64,000 bases of DNA from assembly GCA_030247855.1 (NCBI GenBank), contig JAPDRN010000019.1, positions 124,001 through 188,000 on the forward strand. The letters run 5' to 3'. The stretch is from Knufia peltigerae. Its lineage: Eukaryota; Ascomycota; Eurotiomycetes; Chaetothyriales; Trichomeriaceae. The notes under the pieces were generated by a model that did not search any database, had not been told where the DNA came from, and was given only the letters and a program-made list of their open reading frames with translations. The first letter of the stretch is position 1; every line of letters starts with the position of its first letter. The position numbers and the translations under genes were made by a program. Shown one piece after another: positions 9,473-20,575 of this stretch.

Positions 9473-11528
9473 TGCCTCTTCCCGCGGAGTCAAATAAGTT
9501 GATCACCAGGCACAGTCTAGACTTCGTGTGCAGTTGTGCAGACGTCTGTCTGACAAAAGTTCCAAGCAGAGGGTGTGAGGCTGGTGAGGCTTAGTGGGGC
9601 AGTACAAGTGCGATAGATGGGTTAGTTGATGGATGGACCGAAAGCAAACAAGTAGTTGTCGGGTTGATGCTCTAATCCTGAGGCAGAATAGCGACGTGGA
9701 GGTGGGAGAGTTTGCCAGAACAGAGGGAACGCTCTCTTGACCCACGTCCCCAGGAGCGATCATCAAGTCATTGGTGTTTTGAGTCAGACTCTGGACATCG
9801 CTTCGGTACGATCAACTGGCGAAGGAAATCCACGATGGTTGCCTTCCTGCAAACGCACCAATCCGACCAGGGTATTTGACGACCAGGGCTGTGTTGGATT
9901 CGCAGACTTCGGGTGCTGGCCAGGGCTAAGTGTTGGCTGCTCAGTCAGAGAAGTGAAAGGATGGCGTGTATCTGCGGGGCATCAAGACGAATGAATGAAG
10001 GCATCCAGAGGAATGACAGGTCGAACCGGGGTCGACCTGTGAAACGGCGGTCTGGAGGAAGACGAAGGGCATGGGCCTTGCCCGCCCCAAGCCTGCAGTA
10101 GCGAACACTGGAGCTGCATGATTGAACAAATGGGCGACCGACTTGGCGTCAGAAATCACACTGATATCGCTTCATGATGCAACCGGGCGCAAGGGCACGA
10201 TTGTGCGCGCGTTCGTGTGCTCATACTCGCAGAGTGATGGAATGTGATTCGAAATGTTTTCTGACATGGCTGCTTACGGCTAAGATTGCGATAGATTGAG
10301 ATACGGAGTATGGAGTATGGAGTATGTACTGTATTTACGAGTACGAGTACGAGAGCGGAGGAGGGCTTGTTCCTTTGGTGGGACACACGTGATTCTCGAC
10401 CTGAGAAACACCAGGTACCCATGGTTAGCTACAGTACGGAGTACGGATTACAGGACATACACATTCCGCTCGTTCTGGAGAGACGGCTGAACACGTATGC
10501 CAATCCTTGCTGTTCAAGTCAAAACTCAATGTTCGAGATGCACATATGTACGCTGTACTGCTAGTGCTGGGGCCGTCACCCGTGATCAGCCCTTGGAACC
10601 TTCCGGCCAGTCGACGATCACGGATCAACGTCGACCTTTTATGCACTAGGTCAATCCCTAGGCCCTTTTGGCCTGGAGCAGTGTATAACTGCGGTTCGCA
10701 GAAGATCTGGTGAGGCGAACTGTTCATGCTTAGCTTTCGCAGCACAGGGTTTGAAGCTGTGCCCTTACATTCGTAGCAGCCAGAAAAACGCTCCATACCA
10801 CGAGAAGGTTCAGGCTTGCGCTCCTTTCAATGTGTACCGTGCCAGAAAATGACCGGCATCAATGATGGGAAGCAGTGACGTTCAATGTTGTTTGCTGAGA
10901 TCCAGATGGAGGGTCCGAATGCACTTCCATACCTATGTAGTCAGCAATCTGTTGGCAACCAACATCGGGTATAGCACACCAGACGCAGGCACACCGCCAA
11001 TGGCTTGCTGGTAGCACCATATCCGTCCCCTCCGAAGGCTTCATGACCACAGGCAGACATCATGCAAGTATTCGTGCAGTATGCAGCATGCGGGAGCAAA
11101 AGGGGTGAGTTGTACGCTGCATTGCAGGTAAGCGACCCCTTCGCCTCACTCCCGGCGCTCCAGTCACGATCAACGACCGGCTCCTTACGGTACGGGAGAT
11201 GCAAGAATTGTGATTATACGATGATGTTCAGATAATAGTATTACTAGATATTGATCTGGCTGCACTCTTCCTGAGTGAATCTTGGACTCGCTGATGAGAA
11301 AACTCCATGGCTCTTTCAGGCCCTTGAAACCAATCACACCTTTCGCCAGCGCCAGTAATGGCACAACTTCCTGTACGATCGACAGTTGTGTTTCGGCTAT
11401 CGCGCAACAGTAATTCCCAAAAATCAAATAATGACACTTTGCCAGGACTGACACCCGTGCATGACTTCGTCTTCACACATTAAGAGTACACAAACACGTG
11501 CCGGACATCAGCCCGGCCTTTGAACAAC
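9473..11528. other. long intergenic region with short tandem repeats
   Basis: About 2 kb lies between the RS-rich gene and LCB2. It holds the short repeats at 10301..10353 and several GTAC-containing words (around 10434..10446). A minus-strand frame of 123 codons at 10425..10796 has no domain or coding character and is not called. Nothing else is recognised. Confidence 0.5.
10305..10353. repeat. short tandem repeats GGAGTAT x3 and ACGAGT x2.8
   Basis: Three exact copies of GGAGTAT occupy 10305..10325, directly after a TACG. Two and a fraction copies of ACGAGT occupy 10337..10353. They lie in non-coding DNA and share the GGAGTA and GAGTAC cores found dispersed elsewhere in the window. Confidence 0.7.
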
Positions 11529-13586
11529 TCATCGTAAAGGTTGCTTCACGTCCTGGACACCACATTTGATGACTTCGTCCAGCGTCCATCGAGGCGCGAG
11601 CACCATCGACTTGGGCACCTTGTCGTGCTTTTCCAATCGCTTGCGACTCTGGTCCATTTCCCAGCTCACTCCATCGGCCAACGGAGGAGCACCCCCAGCA
11701 ACGCCGCTTGCAAACTTGAGTTGAAGTACATTGCCAATCTCATCACATGCAGCCAGGAAGCGGTCGAGGTCATCCTTGTTGTGGGCAGCCGATATACAGA
11801 AGCGAGCGCGCGATGAAATCAAGGGAGTGGCTGGGTAGCCGACCACGACCACGGAGATCTTGCGCTTGAGCATCTCGTGAGAAAACGCAGGCATCTTGGC
11901 AGGGTTGTACAGCATGAGTGGAATAATGGGCGAGTCGTCGTGACCATAGACAATAAAACCGAGGCGCTTGAGACCAAGACGGAGATACCGTGAATTGAAC
12001 GCGATTCTCTGTAGACGCTCTTCACCTTGGCCAGGGCTGATATCGCCATTGATGAGTCGTAGAGACGCCATGATTTGTGTCAGAACAACTGGAAGAGGAA
12101 CTTCGCCGTAGATCACACCTGGATTGGTGCATCTCAGTTTGTTGATCATGGCCTTGTCAGCAGCAACGTAACCTCCGTTGGCACCAAAGGACTTGGTAAG
12201 AGTACCCATGAGGACATCGACCTCTGATGGAGGAATGCCAAAGTAGTCACAGACACCTCGTCCATGAGGACCCAACGCGCCAATGGAATGAGCTTCGTCA
12301 ATGAAGAGGTTGAACTTGTATCTTTTCTTTAGTCTAATCAGGCCTGGAAGGTTGCACATTGTGCCTTCCATGGAGTAAAGACCTTCTACGACGACAAGAA
12401 TCTTCTTCCATGGGCGGTGAGTACGAGGCTGTCCTTGCGAGATTGCTTCGCGAAGCTTGTTCTCGAGATCTGTCATGTCGTTGTGCCTGAAGGTTGTGAC
12501 CATGGCGCCGGACAATCTCGAACCGAAACGAATTGAAGCATGGTTGAGCTCGTCCGAAATGATCAAGTCTCCTTTACCGACGAGTGCGGGAAAGATGCCA
12601 GCATTGGTGCCAAAACCCATAGAAAACACCATGGCAGCTTCTTTGCCCACGAACTCGGCGATCAGCTCCTCGCATTCAATAGCAAGCTCCGAGGTGCCTG
12701 CATCAGCTCGGGTGCTGCAAGTCGACAGTCCATATTTCCTCAAAGTTTCTTCAGCGGCATCCGCGCACGGGCCTTCAGACTGTGCAAAACCCAAGTAGTT
12801 GTAAGAGCTCAGATTCAGAGTCTCAGTCGTGGTCCCTGTCAAGGAGAAGTGTAGATTGCCGTCGTCTGTGGTACGATCGAGCAAGGTGATATACCGACCT
12901 GGAACGCCGGTGGTCGGTCTGTTGAAACAATCGTTGATACGCATCTTCAGTCGTCGGACATAGAAATTATCGAAATCGCTGTTGAGAGCAGCATAGCCAT
13001 TTCGGGCCTTCAGGTGTCGGTAGTTGTCCTCTTTCAGTTTCATACCAAAGAAGTCTCTGACATGGCCGAATATTATGAGGATGAGGTAGGAAATGTAGGT
13101 CGTGAGGAGATAGTAGTAGGGTGGCTCGTCCATTATGGGTTCAGGAAACTCGCCACCCTGATGCTGACTGGTATATCTGTGCGACTGCGAATTGAGAGGG
13201 CCAAACTGGGCATGTGCTCTGGCGAGTTTCCTGGCCTCAGCCGGAGATGGCGGCTGATAGAGGGTGGTGGGTGGTTCGTCCATGTTGGCAGAATCAGCTC
13301 GAGCAGTTGATAAGGAAATGCTAGGTAATGAGAGAGATGCTGTGCTGATCGGAGGAGAACCTGAGGCCAAGAACGCCTGTTCTTGGGCTTTGCTGGCTGC
13401 CAACAGCGCAGCGGCGGCACTCTGTGCTTCCTTTGTCTTAGGCGAGGTAGAAAAGAACTGTGCGATTTTGCTTGCTTTTTGCGATGTCTTGTTGACGAAG
13501 CTGCCGCCCTTTTCGGAGGGGGAAAAGGACGGCCAGGGGGTCGGAGGTGAGCTGCTTAAAAGAGAGTTCGACAATCGACGAGGCAT
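11529..13586 (-). CDS. LCB2: Serine palmitoyltransferase catalytic subunit LCB2
   Basis: This PLP-dependent alpha-oxoamine synthase condenses serine with palmitoyl-CoA in the ER, the first step of sphingolipid synthesis, with LCB1 as partner. The PLP lysine is visible in GTLTKSFGANGGYVAA (Lys465), which is the LCB2 form of the motif; LCB1 lacks this lysine. Other family blocks are NLSSYNYLGFA, DELNHASIRFG, VVEGLYSMEG and FIDEAHSIGALG. An N-terminal membrane segment is seen in YYLLTTYISYLILIIFG (about residues 165-185). The frame is open six codons upstream of 13586, but only from a TTG; the ATG at 13586 gives MPRRLSNS and 685 residues. The N-terminal Ser/Ala-rich extension (residues 1-130) is longer than in yeast. 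The gene is a single exon, divergent to the acetoacetyl-CoA synthetase gene. Confidence 0.95.
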   Translation of the reverse strand: MPRRLSNSLLSSSPPTPWPSFSPSEKGGSFVNKTSQKASKIAQFFSTSPKTKEAQSAAAALLAASKAQEQAFLASGSPPISTASLSLPSISLSTARADSANMDEPPTTLYQPPSPAEARKLARAHAQFGPLNSQSHRYTSQHQGGEFPEPIMDEPPYYYLLTTYISYLILIIFGHVRDFFGMKLKEDNYRHLKARNGYAALNSDFDNFYVRRLKMRINDCFNRPTTGVPGRYITLLDRTTDDGNLHFSLTGTTTETLNLSSYNYLGFAQSEGPCADAAEETLRKYGLSTCSTRADAGTSELAIECEELIAEFVGKEAAMVFSMGFGTNAGIFPALVGKGDLIISDELNHASIRFGSRLSGAMVTTFRHNDMTDLENKLREAISQGQPRTHRPWKKILVVVEGLYSMEGTMCNLPGLIRLKKRYKFNLFIDEAHSIGALGPHGRGVCDYFGIPPSEVDVLMGTLTKSFGANGGYVAADKAMINKLRCTNPGVIYGEVPLPVVLTQIMASLRLINGDISPGQGEERLQRIAFNSRYLRLGLKRLGFIVYGHDDSPIIPLMLYNPAKMPAFSHEMLKRKISVVVVGYPATPLISSRARFCISAAHNKDDLDRFLAACDEIGNVLQLKFASGVAGGAPPLADGVSWEMDQSRKRLEKHDKVPKSMVLAPRWTLDEVIKCGVQDVKQPLR

Positions 13587-15221
13587 GGCCAAAAAGATGT
13601 GCAAGACTAGATGCGATGTTCAGAGAAAGTCCTCCTCTTAAGCCAGTCGCCAGCACTCTTGAGAGCGCAGCTGTTGCGGTGGCTGGTGAACACTCGTCAG
13701 CTACCAGCTGCGGTGTCGCAAAGACGCGGGAAGACGAGTGTGGCGGTGTAGGAGGAAGAAGACCGAGTTCGCAGGAAGCCTTGTCGACTACTGCTAAGAC
13801 GATGGTCTTGGTGGCGAACAAAGATGTAGTCGGCGTCGTTGCTAGTGGAATCTGCTGAGATAGAAGACCAAGGCTCGCAAAGGCTCGCAATGATTTTTGT
13901 GAGGAATTGTGCTGCGTAGAAGTACAAGGTGTGGATGGAAAGGCCGGTAAAAGCGGACGATGACAGAACAACTTCCGCCTTGATCCGTGCGAGAAGAAGA
14001 TTGTGGTTGGATCAAAAAGCCAGCGTCCCTTGCAGGAAGCGCCCGCACGTCGCCGGAGGCGTTACCGCAATCGTCGAATACGAGCGGACAAAGGTTTCTG
14101 GAAAAGTATTACGAACAGCCAGGCGAGCCGTGCTGATTGAATAAAAGAGAATGAAGAGAATATACGGATAGTCTTAGGATAGGGAGAAGATGCACACGAC
14201 ACGAAAAAGACGCGAGCTGTTGGACTTCGGATTCAAAGCTGACAGATGGAGGAGGAAGTGGATTTTGGTCGCAGATTGGCTGCAGTAGCTACGAGGATGG
14301 AGATGAAGAACTTGAAGAGAGTGAATTTTTTGGCCTCCCCGAGATTGCTTTGGGCATGTTTCATCAGCGCCAGATGAATGAATAATAGGGGCCGTGGGCT
14401 GCTAAGATTTCACCCGTAGGCCACCATTGGCCCTAACGCCCACACTCTTCTGTCCTCGTGCTAGCTAAAGGTTTAGCCTAGCATGGGCCCCTTGGCACTA
14501 GGCCACACCCCCCTGGACGGCCTAAAGAAATGCCTACAGTCGACTCCATAGGCGCCTGGAAGCGAATGGTATCTACCGTTATCCGTGGTAGAGGTCATAG
14601 TGCACCTGCGAGATCATACATACAATACATATTTTACACTAAGCATATACTCCATACCGAAAATGGTGGTGAGGTCATGATCATGCCACAGACCCCGGAA
14701 GTAACTCGCACAAACCATGCAGAATGATGTACTCGATCAGGAACCGCTGTTATTGTTCCTGCTGAATCAGAATATCTCATTTATTGACCCGACAACGCGA
14801 GAATAGGAGAACGAGTACCAGGCAATGTCAAAATGCTCTGTACTGTGCGAGTACCCGGTGGTCTGTACCACTCTACCTTGTCCGCATACACAATAACAGA
14901 TCAACGACTATTCTTCACCTCATCCCATTCTTCCTAATCCCTACTACGTCTAACTCGTGTGCTTGAAAAAATGGATGTGTCTGTGCGCTATTTTCACAAG
15001 CAAAATACTCATACGGCAAAGCCTCCGTTTGCTACCATGGTGTTGACCCGGGCATTGCTCGCCTCGCTCATTCCGAGGCTCAACACTTGGCGATTTTTTC
15101 TCCCGTAGGGCTCGGAGCCGTTCCTGGACCCACCTTCAAAAAGTTCTGGGGGAGATGCTACAGCGACTACTCGTACACTGTGCACCGCCGATAGATTCTC
15201 TCTTCCCTATATTCGTTCGTC
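13587..15221. promoter_or_regulatory. divergent upstream region of LCB2 and acetoacetyl-CoA synthetase
   Basis: This 1.6-kb stretch separates two divergent genes of lipid metabolism. It contains a hairpin at 14460..14482 (GCTAGCTAAA against TTTAG-C-CTAGC with one bulged base). A minus-strand frame at 13438..13971 overlaps the LCB2 start out of frame and is not called. No other element is recognised. Confidence 0.45.
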
Positions 15222-17366
15222 ATGGCTCAAAATGGTGTGAACGGCGTGCACGAGGCCACTGTCAAGCTGTGGCAACATCCTCACCCCGAACAGACCCAGT
15301 TGTATGCTTTCCAGCAGCTTGTCGCAAAGAAACATGGCGTCCACACCTCCTCATACAAAGAACTTTGGCAGTGGAGTGTTGACCACCCTGCGCTGTTCTG
15401 GGAAGAAGTCTGGCATTATACTGGGATCAAAGCACATAAACACTACGACTCGGTAGGTAGAGTGGGATCTGAACATGGTCGAGAGCTTTTGAAGACTGAC
15501 TCTCGTTATAAGGTCCTAGACGAGTCTCTACCCATGTTTCCTAAGCCGACCTTTTTCTCTGGATGCGAGTTGAATTTCGCTGAGAACCTCTTATTTCCCG
15601 CCTCGAACCCTGCGCCTCACACCCTTGCTATCATCGGTGCCACAGAGCAGACTCGCGAACAATTGACGTGGTCGGAGCTACGAGAAAGAGTGAGACTATG
15701 TGCTGCGGCCATGGAGGCACATGGTGTCAAGACAGGGGAAAGAGTCGCAGGCTACCTAGGAAACCACGCAAATGCTGTAATCGCCATGCTTGCAGCGACG
15801 TCTCTAGGAGCCATATGGTCAGGAGTGAGCCCTGACACAGGTGTTCATGCAGTCCTCGACAGACTTCAGCAGATTGAGCCGGTTCTTCTTTTGGCAGACA
15901 ATGCGGTGACATATAATGGCAAAACGCATGAGACGCACAGTAAGATATCTCACGTCCTCGCGGATCTGCCTTCCATCCGGAATGTTGCCATATTCGAGAC
16001 AATACCTGGGCATCACTTCGACCTTCTCTCCCTACAACGCCATGACAGCACGACAGTAGAGACGTACACCTCTTTTCTCTCCAAAGGTGATTCCTCTCGG
16101 CCTTTACAATTCACATATCTCCACCCGGAACACCCTGTGTATATTCTCTATTCTTCTGGCACAACTGGTGTACCTAAACCAATTGTGCATGCTGCTCTTG
16201 GGACACTACTGCAACATAAAAAGGAACATCTAATACAGTCTGACATCCTGCCTGGCCAAAGAATGCTCTATTTCACGACAGTGACATGGATGATGTGGCA
16301 TTGGCTCGTATCTGGTCTTGCCAGCGGAGTTACTATTGTGCTTTATGATGGTAGCCCTTTCCAACCCCACAAGGAAATGAGCATGCCACTACTTATTGAC
16401 GAGCTAAAGATCAACCACTTCGGAACGTCTGCTAAATACCTTTCGGTTCTTGAGCAAGCCAACATTTTGCCGCGAGAAGCAACCCCGAAAAGTGCAAGCC
16501 TCGAGTCACTCAGGTCTATCTTTTCGACCGGCTCTCCTCTTGCACCAAGCACCTTTCAGTACGTATATAAAAACCTCTCACCACCTTCGCCTCATTCAGG
16601 AATTCTATTGGGATCGATCACCGGCGGCACGGATATCATTTCCCTCTTTGGAGCACCTTGCTCGATATTACCCGTCTACATAGGCGAGATTCAAAGTGCA
16701 GGTTTGGGAATGGCGATAAAAGCATTTTCACCAGACGGGAAAGACATCACGTCCACAGGTGAGGCCGGTGAACTTGTCTGTACCGTGCCATTCCCCTGCC
16801 AACCATGCATGTTTTGGCCCCCTGGTCCAAAGGGTGAAGCTCGATATAAATCTTCATACTTCGAGGTCTTCAAAGACGAAAAGACAGGACATCCTATCTG
16901 GACCCACGGAGATTTCGTTCGCTTCAACCCCAAGACTGGTGGTATCTGGATGCTAGGGCGGTCCGATGGTGTTCTGAACCCGATGGGTGTCCGATTCGGA
17001 TCCAGCGAGATATACAATATTTTGTTGAAACATTTTGCGATGGAGGTTGAAGACGCATTATGCATAGGCCGGAAGCGTGAGGAGGATGTGGATGAGGTTG
17101 TGGTCCTGTTCCTGAAGATGTCCGATGGTCATTCATTTTCCAACGACCTTTGTCACAGAATACAAACTGTGGTCAGGAAAGAGCTCAGCGCAAGGCATGT
17201 ACCGAAAATCATCGATCAATGTCCTGAGATACCGGTCACGACCAACGGCAAGAAAGTGGAGGGTGCTGTAAAGCAAATACTCAGCGGCTTGAATATTAAG
17301 ACAAGCGCAAGTGTCGCCAACAGCAGTTGTCTGGATTGGTACAGGGAGTGGGCAAAATCACATTAA
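15222..17366 (+). CDS. AACS: Acetoacetyl-CoA synthetase
   Basis: This is a member of the ANL (acyl/aryl-CoA synthetase) superfamily that activates acetoacetate with ATP and CoA in the cytosol, feeding sterol and fatty-acid synthesis or ketone use. The length of 714 residues fits the family. The N-terminal ACAS-type domain contains YKELWQWSVDHPALFWEEVW and FSGCELNFAENLL. The phosphate-binding loop YSSGTTGVPKP is at about residues 309-319, and TGGTDIISLFGAPC is the typical AACS A5-like region. The C-terminal adenylation lysine is likely in NGKKVEGAVK (about 676-685). The ATG at 15222 has a good context, and the 5' frame is closed upstream. It is a single exon. It is distinguished from acetyl-CoA synthetase by the SGCELNFAEN and GGTDIISLF blocks. 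Confidence 0.95.
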   Translation: MAQNGVNGVHEATVKLWQHPHPEQTQLYAFQQLVAKKHGVHTSSYKELWQWSVDHPALFWEEVWHYTGIKAHKHYDSVGRVGSEHGRELLKTDSRYKVLDESLPMFPKPTFFSGCELNFAENLLFPASNPAPHTLAIIGATEQTREQLTWSELRERVRLCAAAMEAHGVKTGERVAGYLGNHANAVIAMLAATSLGAIWSGVSPDTGVHAVLDRLQQIEPVLLLADNAVTYNGKTHETHSKISHVLADLPSIRNVAIFETIPGHHFDLLSLQRHDSTTVETYTSFLSKGDSSRPLQFTYLHPEHPVYILYSSGTTGVPKPIVHAALGTLLQHKKEHLIQSDILPGQRMLYFTTVTWMMWHWLVSGLASGVTIVLYDGSPFQPHKEMSMPLLIDELKINHFGTSAKYLSVLEQANILPREATPKSASLESLRSIFSTGSPLAPSTFQYVYKNLSPPSPHSGILLGSITGGTDIISLFGAPCSILPVYIGEIQSAGLGMAIKAFSPDGKDITSTGEAGELVCTVPFPCQPCMFWPPGPKGEARYKSSYFEVFKDEKTGHPIWTHGDFVRFNPKTGGIWMLGRSDGVLNPMGVRFGSSEIYNILLKHFAMEVEDALCIGRKREEDVDEVVVLFLKMSDGHSFSNDLCHRIQTVVRKELSARHVPKIIDQCPEIPVTTNGKKVEGAVKQILSGLNIKTSASVANSSCLDWYREWAKSH

Positions 17367-18768
17367 GTTGGAAATATGTGACTTTGAAAAGGCACTCCAA
17401 CGTCCGATAGAGTATGAGGATATAGACGATTCCACGACACGCCATTGCCATTGAGCACAGCAAGACATGTGCGGTCGGCTCCCAGACGGATTCATTGACA
17501 GCAGCTTCTGGCGACATAGTCTTGCATGTACGTGAAGAAGTCCATGCAAGCGAGATCTGAGAAGATTGTCAGGTGCGGACTAAACGTTTACGCATACATT
17601 TGTTATCGTCAAGAATTTTGTGTCTCGCTGCTCGAATACGTTGCTTGACACACGTCAGTTGACGATTCGTTTTCTTGGGTGTGAAGAGCCAGAAACATTG
17701 TTGATCGCCGGTGGAAGGTTGTATGTACGTGAAGTGGTCTTGTCATAAGTCGACTTACTCGAATCAATCCTCCTCGTACGGAGATTCCAATCAGCACACT
17801 TTTGGTATCAGACAGCCTCGATAAACCCCCTACAGCCAGGTCTAGATGCAGAAGAAATGAAGGCCAAGACAAGGCCACACTAATTTGTACTCTACATTAT
17901 CTAGAAGACGCACCACCACGCAGTGAGCTGGTCTGCACTTTTACCCGTACTGTACAGTGACAGAATATTTATAGCCAGGGGTAATTTATCTCAGGTACCC
18001 AGTACCAGTAAACCATGCTTTTTGTGGCTTAGTTTCCCACGGCATCTACGGAGTACTAAGTACCTTAATTAGGTCAGGTACCGAAGATAAGTTACCTCCA
18101 CGGCGGAAGCTAGCGAGGCTGGGGATCCGCTTCCTGATAACAAAAGGTGCCGGGAGAGCGAAGTAGCACCGTTTGCCCCTTTTGTTTTACTCCATTATCG
18201 ACAACAGTGCAATTTCGGGAACGACGAAAATCTCGAGCGGGAGGAGGGAAAAAGGGAAAGAAAATAAAGAGATTGGGTATGGATAAGACTCCGTAGGAGG
18301 GAAGGACTTGAGTGATGTTGCTAGTAGCTGTAGAATTTTGTTCCTTCGTACGTGCTCCTAGTTTCTTACTTTCGTTTGTCAAGTCCGTATCGATAGAGAA
18401 TTTTCAAAGACACGTCTGTACGCAAAAACCACCAGGGACCTGGGTCAGTAAAACGGAGTACTACCTTGGTGGCTCTGCGACAAGACATTGATTTATTGAT
18501 CGAACCCACACACCTACCTACGCAATACTGTACAGAGTACTGCGTGTACGGAGTACGAGTACAGGGTCGAATATCTCCCTACCCCAGAGCCCCCAAAGAC
18601 AACAAACCCAGTGACAGGCTTGCTTGCGTTATCCTTGGGATAGGATAATTCGTATTGGGAGGACTGATCAATCCCCGGACTGGAGAAGGAGGAGGGGATT
18701 GTCGGTTCTTTCTTTGGGAGGTCTAGTTACCAATTGTTTTCTCTTTCTTTTTTCCAGTCAAAACAACC
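17367..18768. other. intergenic with dispersed TACGGAGTAC words
   Basis: This 1.4-kb stretch between two plus-strand genes has no supported frame. It holds three copies of the (T)ACGGAGTAC word at about 18047, 18452 and 18547, a purine tract at about 18236..18270, and several KpnI-like GGTACC words. It probably includes the glycosyltransferase promoter. Confidence 0.5.
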
Positions 18769-19899
18769 ATGCAACGATTAACAAAGATCGCCCTGACTTT
18801 AACGTCCCTCGGGTTCATCATCTTGTCACTGGCTTTTCTAGAAGTCAAGGCTCCCGAATACTCGATCCGAAACTCTTCCCATTCCATATCCGACTTTGTA
18901 TCAAACACTTTGAGTCAAGTTTCTGGTAAACAACAATCACATCTCCACACGTCGGCATCATCAATAACGTCAGACGACACGAGTGGTACGGGCAAGAGAT
19001 ATGCCTATGCCACGTTTTACTCCTCCCCGGCCGACGACACTCGACCACTCGACGAGGACAAGTACTTCACGGCGACCCGGGTGTTGTTGTACCAACTCCT
19101 CCACCACCCGACAACAAAATCAAACAACAGTTACCCTCTGCTCGTACTCGTACCGAAACATGTCGACAGGAACAAAACGGACATTCTCGAGCGCGAGGGA
19201 GCCACGGTGGTTCACGTCGACGTGCTCAACCCCGACGACTCGACGTGGGTGCGTCCGGCACGAGCCAGCTGGGCCGAACAATTCACCAAACTCAGACTGT
19301 TCAACATGACAGAGTTCGACCGGATCGCCTTCGTCGACTCGGACATGCTCCTGGTGACGAGTCTCGACGGCATGTTTGAAGAAGGTGTGGTGCAGACGCC
19401 GGCTCTGTCTGCCCTCGCCCAGCGGGAAAACGACGACGACGACCGAATCAAACCCGACGAGGCCTCCTTACCCGCCGAGTATGTGTTTGTGGGCGTCTCG
19501 GACGCAGGGGGACCTCACCGCCACAGCGTGCCCGAGGAGCACGACAACGTCAACGGTGGGTTCTGGGTCATGAGGCCCGACCCCGTCTTGTACCGGTACT
19601 ACCTCAGCGTCATGAACGTACCCGGTCGGTTCGACGACTCGACCATGGAGCAGGGGCTGCTGAACTACGCCCACCGGGCCGACGGGCCCATGCCCTACCG
19701 ACACTTCAAGACGGGCAAGTGGAACATGAACTGGCCGAGTTACGGGGACGTCGAGCGTGGCGCCGCCAGCGTCCACGACAAGTTCTGGGACGAGGGCAAC
19801 GCCGGCTGGATCGACAGGCAGCTCGTCGAGATGTGGTGGCGCATGCAAGGGGAGATGGAAGGGTTCTGGTTCAGGGCGCAACGGGATGGCCTGTACTGA
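18769..19899 (+). CDS. Glycosyltransferase family 8 protein, type II membrane
   Basis: The 376-residue protein has an N-terminal signal anchor (residues about 7-25, IALTLTSLGFIILSLAFLE) followed by a luminal catalytic domain of GT8 (glycogenin-like) type. Family marks are YATFYSS at the start of the fold, the metal-binding DxD in FVDSDMLLV (about residues 190-192), NGGFWVMRPD and a DKFW near the end. Such fungal proteins use nucleotide sugars in the Golgi or ER; the acceptor is unknown. Several N-glycosylation sequons are present (NSS, NKT, NMT). The gene is a single exon and much richer in GC, with C/G third positions, than its flanks, which also produces a long antisense frame. The start ATG follows ACC. 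Confidence 0.88.
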   Translation: MQRLTKIALTLTSLGFIILSLAFLEVKAPEYSIRNSSHSISDFVSNTLSQVSGKQQSHLHTSASSITSDDTSGTGKRYAYATFYSSPADDTRPLDEDKYFTATRVLLYQLLHHPTTKSNNSYPLLVLVPKHVDRNKTDILEREGATVVHVDVLNPDDSTWVRPARASWAEQFTKLRLFNMTEFDRIAFVDSDMLLVTSLDGMFEEGVVQTPALSALAQRENDDDDRIKPDEASLPAEYVFVGVSDAGGPHRHSVPEEHDNVNGGFWVMRPDPVLYRYYLSVMNVPGRFDDSTMEQGLLNYAHRADGPMPYRHFKTGKWNMNWPSYGDVERGAASVHDKFWDEGNAGWIDRQLVEMWWRMQGEMEGFWFRAQRDGLY

Positions 19900-20181
19900 G
19901 GTTTCATTTTCTTTTGGGAAGGGGGTTTTGGATTCTTGTAACGGACATGCTGATGGATATAAATCATGATTTTGAGATTTGTTGGTTACTGTATCGCGGC
20001 GCGGCGCAGTTGGGAAACTTGGCCTCAATGAATAAAGATGAACTTTTTGTTGTGTACACACTTTCTGACCCGTTCTCATTCTTTTGATTTTTTCCCATAG
20101 TGTAAAAAGTACTCGTACTGTGGACTTGTGGCTTGCTTACCTCTTCAAAAATAGAGGATCATTCTGCAAAAATGGCAAAAA

Positions 20182-20219
20182 CTTAACTAGGATTTATCTC
20201 CCATAGGAGCCTAGTTAAG
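20182..20219. repeat. 10-bp perfect inverted repeat
   Basis: CTTAACTAGG (20182..20191) and CCTAGTTAAG (20210..20219) are exact reverse complements separated by 18 nt. The structure could be a hairpin terminator, a regulatory palindrome or part of a small element. Confidence 0.6.
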
Positions 20220-20483
20220 AAAATCCCAGTCGTGTAAGGATTTTTTTCCCCCAGATGCCTCCCAACTCGGGACCAGTGAAGGTCTTAAACCGATCTATGG
20301 TACTCGCTCTGGAATCTCCCCTGTCGCAGCGCTTTCAACTTTTTCTACCCTCTGGCCAGGGCCTTGTCCTAGCTATGTTGTCCTCCCACTTATTTATTTT
20401 TGTCGACCTTGCCCAAATCACCCTCCCCCAGATTCCCGCCTTGGACGCTTCACTGGTTGAATTTTTGGTGGTTGGATCTTTTT

Positions 20484-20575
20484 TGGTGACAATGGGATTC
20501 GAACTTGAGACCGACTGCTGGAGCTGGACAACAGATTGTCCTGATTCCGAAGAATTGCCCCTGAGCCAACTCTGC
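20484..20575 (-). other. tRNA-like sequence with A and B boxes (tRNA pseudogene or SINE head)
   Basis: On the minus strand an A-box match TGGCTCAGGGG (20558..20568) is followed, 53 nt on, by a B-box match GTTCGAATCCC (20494..20504). A CACCA-like 3' end follows at about 20484. The T stem and the acceptor stem do not pair, and between the boxes there are hairpins ATTC-TTCG-GAAT and GGACAA-TCTG-TTGTCC rather than a normal anticodon arm. It is therefore not called a functional tRNA. A degenerate tRNA or the head of a tRNA-derived SINE fits best. Confidence 0.35.

Noticed and set aside
10425..10796. 123-codon minus-strand frame in the 2-kb gap before LCB2.
   Set aside because: No domain, odd composition and no splice signals that would extend it.
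13438..13971. 177-codon minus-strand frame overlapping the LCB2 start out of frame.
   Set aside because: It overlaps LCB2 coding sequence and lies in its leader; composition is not protein-like and no family is recognised.
19468..20079. 203-codon antisense frame over the GT8 gene.
   Set aside because: It is a by-product of C/G-biased codons in the sense gene; no domain features.
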